A stretch of DNA of 17,181 nt from Acidobacteriota bacterium. GTDB taxonomy: Bacteria > Planctomycetota > Phycisphaerae > WQYP01 > JAJZKJ01. This document shows, in pieces, positions 14,722 to 17,181 of this stretch (positions are counted from its first letter, which is position 1; every line of letters starts with the position of its first letter). Both the position numbers and the translations under genes were made by a program. The stretch covers positions 1-17,181 of the forward strand of contig JAJZKJ010000005.1 of the NCBI GenBank assembly GCA_021804195.1. Reading direction: 5' to 3'. The notes beneath the pieces were generated by a model. The model was given only the letters and a program-made list of their open reading frames with translations. It was not told where the DNA came from and did not search any database.

Positions 14722-14745
14722 CCACCCCCCCTGCGGGGAGGGTGG
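14722..14745 (+). other. GC-rich hairpin in the leader of the secreted repeat protein
   Basis: CCACCC (14722-14727) pairs with GGGTGG (14740-14745). Inside it, three further C-G pairs are closed by a four-base TGCG loop, with one mismatch. The hairpin is not followed by a T run, so it is not a classical terminator. It lies in the presumed 5' untranslated region, about 65 bases before the start codon. Confidence 0.4.
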
Positions 14746-14810
14746 TATTGATCCTCACAGTGGATTGGCCTTCCCATGGCTGCGTTGTGGCGAGAGGTCG
14801 GGGGGTGTAA

Positions 14811-15632
14811 ATGGCCACCAGGATTTGGTCCAAACGCAACTGGATTTTGCCGGTGATTTTTCTGCTGGTGCTGGCGGTATTTGCCGCCCAAAACGGATTG
14901 CGCCATGGCGAATCTGGCTTAAGGCCTGCTTTCATCCCAAAAGCCAAAATGGCAAATATGCCGAACCATGAGCCCATTGAGCCGCAAAGCATTTATTGCG
15001 GACTCTGGCGCACGGATGATGGCTTTGTCTCAACCATTCACATTAAAAATGATCTGATTGCCTCGCCCTTGACCGTCACGCCCATTCTGTACATGTCGGA
15101 CGGCACGGCGGTGAATCTGACCCCGCGCCATGTTCCGGCCGGCGGTGAAATGGATGTCAATATTAACCGCGCCATTGGTCGGCGGGCACTGGCCATCAAT
15201 GGGCACCTTTCGAGTTTCGGCAGCGCGGAGCTGCTCTATGACTGGACTTCTCCGGGCCATATTGTTGGCAGCATGCAGATTTTAAATATTGCACAGAGCC
15301 TGATTTTCACCGATTCATTCGAGCCGCCGAAAATCACCGAACCCGTGGGCGCCATCAACCATCCGGTCGTCATTCCGCCCATCGGCATGCATCATATTGA
15401 AATGCTCTGGTGGAAGCATGATCCCGGCGTGCAGGTTTTCGCGGGGTTTACCAATACCTCAGTGCGGCCCATGGTGATGGATTACACGCTGGAAGACGCC
15501 GCCGGCGCGGCGGGAAACCAGCATGAACTTATGCTCGGCCCGCATGCGACCCAGTTTCTGGATTTGACCACCGCCATTGACCTGCTTCCGCCGGGGGAAA
15601 ACACCGCCGGCGGAATTTCCATTCAATTATGA
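14811..15632 (+). CDS. secreted/anchored repeat protein, N-terminal part (frame broken at its 3' end)
   Basis: This 273-aa frame is the front half of a longer protein; I do not recognise the family. Residues 11-26 form a signal anchor or signal peptide after a basic MATRIWSKRN start. The rest should be outside the cytoplasm. Two copies of a repeated unit are visible. Unit 1 covers about 68-160 (TIHIKN then PLTVTPILYMSDG, then DVNINRAI and a GSAELLYDW half). Unit 2 starts at about 205 (VFAGFTNTS, VMDYTLEDA, FLDLTTAI) and is cut off after GGISIQ. The pattern suggests beta-rich domains. The start is good: GGGGG six bases before ATG 14811. The stop at 15630 comes from an extra T: omitting it restores YDGGIGQLLAVGQ, which continues in the next entry. 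Confidence 0.7.
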   Translation: MATRIWSKRNWILPVIFLLVLAVFAAQNGLRHGESGLRPAFIPKAKMANMPNHEPIEPQSIYCGLWRTDDGFVSTIHIKNDLIASPLTVTPILYMSDGTAVNLTPRHVPAGGEMDVNINRAIGRRALAINGHLSSFGSAELLYDWTSPGHIVGSMQILNIAQSLIFTDSFEPPKITEPVGAINHPVVIPPIGMHHIEMLWWKHDPGVQVFAGFTNTSVRPMVMDYTLEDAAGAAGNQHELMLGPHATQFLDLTTAIDLLPPGENTAGGISIQL

Positions 15633-17076
15633 CGGCGGCATCGGCCAATTGCTGGCCGTGGGCCAGATGGAAAATCCCGATATTGGCTATTCCGACCATA
15701 TGCCCTATGCCATTCATGATCTGGCCAGTAAGACCGCCGTGCCGCTGCGCATCGCCTGCACCGGCCTCATGACGGGAAAACCCGACCCGATGCTGGGATT
15801 TCCCGCCCACGTTTTCTTCACCCCCTATCTGGTATTGCGCAATGCCAGCCTGAATCCGCTGCCGGTGCGGCTGAGCCTCAACTGGATGCAAGGGCAAACG
15901 CCAAAAACATTCCCGGCCCCGCTGCTCAATTTGCCCGCCGGCGCCAGCGGCCAGATTCCGATGACGGACTTGCTGCGCCAGGCCGGGCTTTCGACCTTCG
16001 GAGGAACGATCAACCTGGAACTGGACTATGCCGGCCATCGCGGCGACCTGCTGGTGGCGGCCGGCAGCGTGGACCAGAGCGGCAGCTATGTCTTCGCGAC
16101 CCTGCCCGAGCTGGCATTGCCCAGCTTCGGCAAGCATGAATCCTACTGGGCCGCGGGCAGCGGCTACGACACCATGGTCACGCTCTGGAACACCGGCCAT
16201 CAGCCGGAAGATCTGCTGCTGCGCTTTTATTATGCCGATGGCAGCGGCAAATACACCATGGCCGTGCATCTCGATCCCATGGGCTCGCAAGCCGTGGACA
16301 TCAATCAACTGATCGCCAGCGGCGTCAATGACTGGAAAAACCGGCCCTTTTCGATGCGGCAGCAGACGGGCAGCCTGAGCTTTGAAAACCTGGATGGCCA
16401 TGCCAAATCCATGACCGTGAACATTGATGTCGCGGTTTATAACCCCTTCACCGCGACCTGCGGCTGCTATTGCACGCCCTGCTGCAATTATAATGATTTT
16501 GGACTGACGCCCGCCGCCGGGACAATGTTTATATTGCCAGATGATTCATTCATCATAACCGGCGTGGGCTGCTACTGCAACGGCGTCCAGGAAGAACTGC
16601 AAGGAAATATCACGGTTGGCCAAATCTCAAATATTGTGACGGTACTTAACACTGGTGATGTTATAGGGCAACATACTGGCCAGGCCACAGTTACATTTAC
16701 TTTTCAGCCCATTGTCTCGGGCGGCGCTCAGTGTTTTGGTGCTTATCAAGGCGGCTGCAGCTATGTCCAGCCGGTGATTCAAAAGCAGGTGCAAGTGGAT
16801 TATATGGTATTTTCTCTGGAACACCCTCCCGTTCCCAATGATATTTTGGGCATTATCGCCCATCAGTCATTTACAGTGCTTGCCCAGGTTTATTCATCCG
16901 CGGGCACGATTGACACGAATTATTCCTGCACCTGCGGTTTGGCCTATTCACAGCCCGCAGGCACAGGCGAGACTGAACCCGCGAATCTCAGCATCAGCAG
17001 CGGCACGGGCACCGCGAATATGGTTTTTGCCATCTCTTCCGGCACGGCAAATTTGCCTAGTGGACTGTCCCTTTGA
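15577..17076 (+). CDS. secreted/anchored repeat protein, C-terminal part with cysteine-rich region
   Basis: This 499-codon frame overlaps the end of the previous one. Its genuine sequence starts at about 15627 (YDGGIGQLLAVGQ); the first 17 residues are an out-of-frame reading. It holds the rest of unit 2, a third unit (about 81-176: TPYLVLRNAS, VRLSLNW, GDLLVAAGSVD, then YVFATL) and a fourth (about 197-290: MVTLWNTGHQ, LLLRFYYADG, AVDINQLI). A different tail follows with 11 cysteines at 295, 297, 299, 302, 303, 332, 334, 386, 394, 451 and 453, in CGCYC, CC, CYC and CTC groups. This tail is less GC-rich than the rest. Joined by deleting one base, the two frames give 754 residues. If translated alone it would lack the export signal. 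The function is unknown; an extracellular structural or adhesive role is only a guess. Confidence 0.65.
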   Translation: MTCFRRGKTPPAEFPFNYDGGIGQLLAVGQMENPDIGYSDHMPYAIHDLASKTAVPLRIACTGLMTGKPDPMLGFPAHVFFTPYLVLRNASLNPLPVRLSLNWMQGQTPKTFPAPLLNLPAGASGQIPMTDLLRQAGLSTFGGTINLELDYAGHRGDLLVAAGSVDQSGSYVFATLPELALPSFGKHESYWAAGSGYDTMVTLWNTGHQPEDLLLRFYYADGSGKYTMAVHLDPMGSQAVDINQLIASGVNDWKNRPFSMRQQTGSLSFENLDGHAKSMTVNIDVAVYNPFTATCGCYCTPCCNYNDFGLTPAAGTMFILPDDSFIITGVGCYCNGVQEELQGNITVGQISNIVTVLNTGDVIGQHTGQATVTFTFQPIVSGGAQCFGAYQGGCSYVQPVIQKQVQVDYMVFSLEHPPVPNDILGIIAHQSFTVLAQVYSSAGTIDTNYSCTCGLAYSQPAGTGETEPANLSISSGTGTANMVFAISSGTANLPSGLSL

Positions 17077-17181
17077 AACCTAATACATGCCCCGAGCGTA
17101 TATTGGGTATGCCCTTCCGCGCTTCCCCGCTTCGGCTCAGCAAAAAGCAACGGAGCCAATTGACCGGTTTGATCCGGCGAC
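17077..17181. other. right-edge sequence without an assigned gene
   Basis: After the stop at 17076 about 105 bases remain. An ATG at 17087 opens a frame that stays open to the window edge (about 31 codons), but it has no ribosome binding site or recognisable motif, so it is not called a gene. Confidence 0.3.

Larger units (their letters stand above)
14363..14810. other. intergenic region, partly very AT-rich
   Basis: About 450 bases lie between two divergently transcribed genes. The first 170 bases are GC-rich and contain a pair of inverted repeats. From about 14540 to 14720 composition drops sharply to strongly AT-rich sequence with many TATA-like strings. After that comes a GC-rich hairpin and a short purine-rich leader. 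I see no convincing coding frame; a 17-codon frame at 14698 was discarded. Promoters for the secreted repeat protein (plus) and possibly for the phosphatase (minus) should lie here. Confidence 0.6.

Noticed and set aside
14698..14751. A 17-codon frame starting at the ATG at 14698, a possible leader peptide
   Set aside because: It has no ribosome binding site and overlaps the hairpin; nothing about its residues suggests attenuation.
15529..16401. Minus-strand open frame of 290 codons opposite the repeat protein
   Set aside because: The plus strand shows repeat units that match each other in protein sequence; the minus frame shows no domain and crosses the frameshift site without meaning.
17087..17181. 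Open frame from an ATG to the right window edge
   Set aside because: Only about 31 codons are visible, with no ribosome binding site and no recognisable motif; too little to call a gene.

Overview
The window looks like a chromosomal segment of a GC-rich Gram-negative bacterium, most likely an Acidobacteriota member. The Gram-negative reading rests on a Kdo hydroxylase (lipopolysaccharide core), an HtrA-type envelope protease and PgpA. The phylum is inferred from the family mix (GT39-type mannosyltransferase-like protein, SpoIIE phosphatase, HtrA paired with a small peptidoglycan-binding protein, short coiled-coil protein) and was not tested by any search. No rRNA, tRNA, CRISPR array, transposase or integrase was seen.

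Layout. 1-4063 (all minus strand): an HtrA/DegP-like protease whose stop codon overlaps the start of a small peptidoglycan-binding protein, then an aldehyde dehydrogenase, then the N-terminal part of a membrane glycosyltransferase that runs off the left edge. 4195-5073 (plus): a coiled-coil protein that appears frameshifted near its start, then pgpA. 5070-8744 (minus): a compact phosphate-control operon in the order phoR-pstB-phoU-phoB, with no pstS, pstC or pstA here. A near-perfect Pho box (two TTGTCAT repeats, 11 bp apart) lies in the gap upstream of phoR. 8862-9755 (minus): Kdo hydroxylase, divergent by 24 bp from a threonyl-tRNA synthetase (9780-11660, plus) that lacks the N-terminal TGS domain. 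11703-12383 (minus): a LolD/MacB-type ABC ATPase without a neighbouring permease. 12446-13138 (plus): a VapBC toxin-antitoxin pair preceded by three direct repeats, probably the operator. 13166-14362 (minus): a PP2C/SpoIIE phosphatase. 14363-14810: a non-coding stretch, partly very AT-rich, with inverted repeats and a possible promoter. 14811-17076 (plus): a secreted or membrane-anchored protein of four related beta-type repeat units and a cysteine-rich C-terminal region, interrupted by a one-base frameshift.

How the genes fit together. PhoR, PstB, PhoU and PhoB should form a phosphate sensing module that controls its own transcription through the Pho box, while the transporter membrane parts must be encoded elsewhere. 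HtrA and the peptidoglycan-binding protein are translationally coupled and probably act together in the envelope. PgpA and KdoO add to the envelope-lipid theme. The two likely one-base frameshifts (near 4225 and 15626) are either genuine lesions or sequence errors. No clearly new multi-gene system was found; the repeat-built cysteine-rich protein is the least understood gene here.
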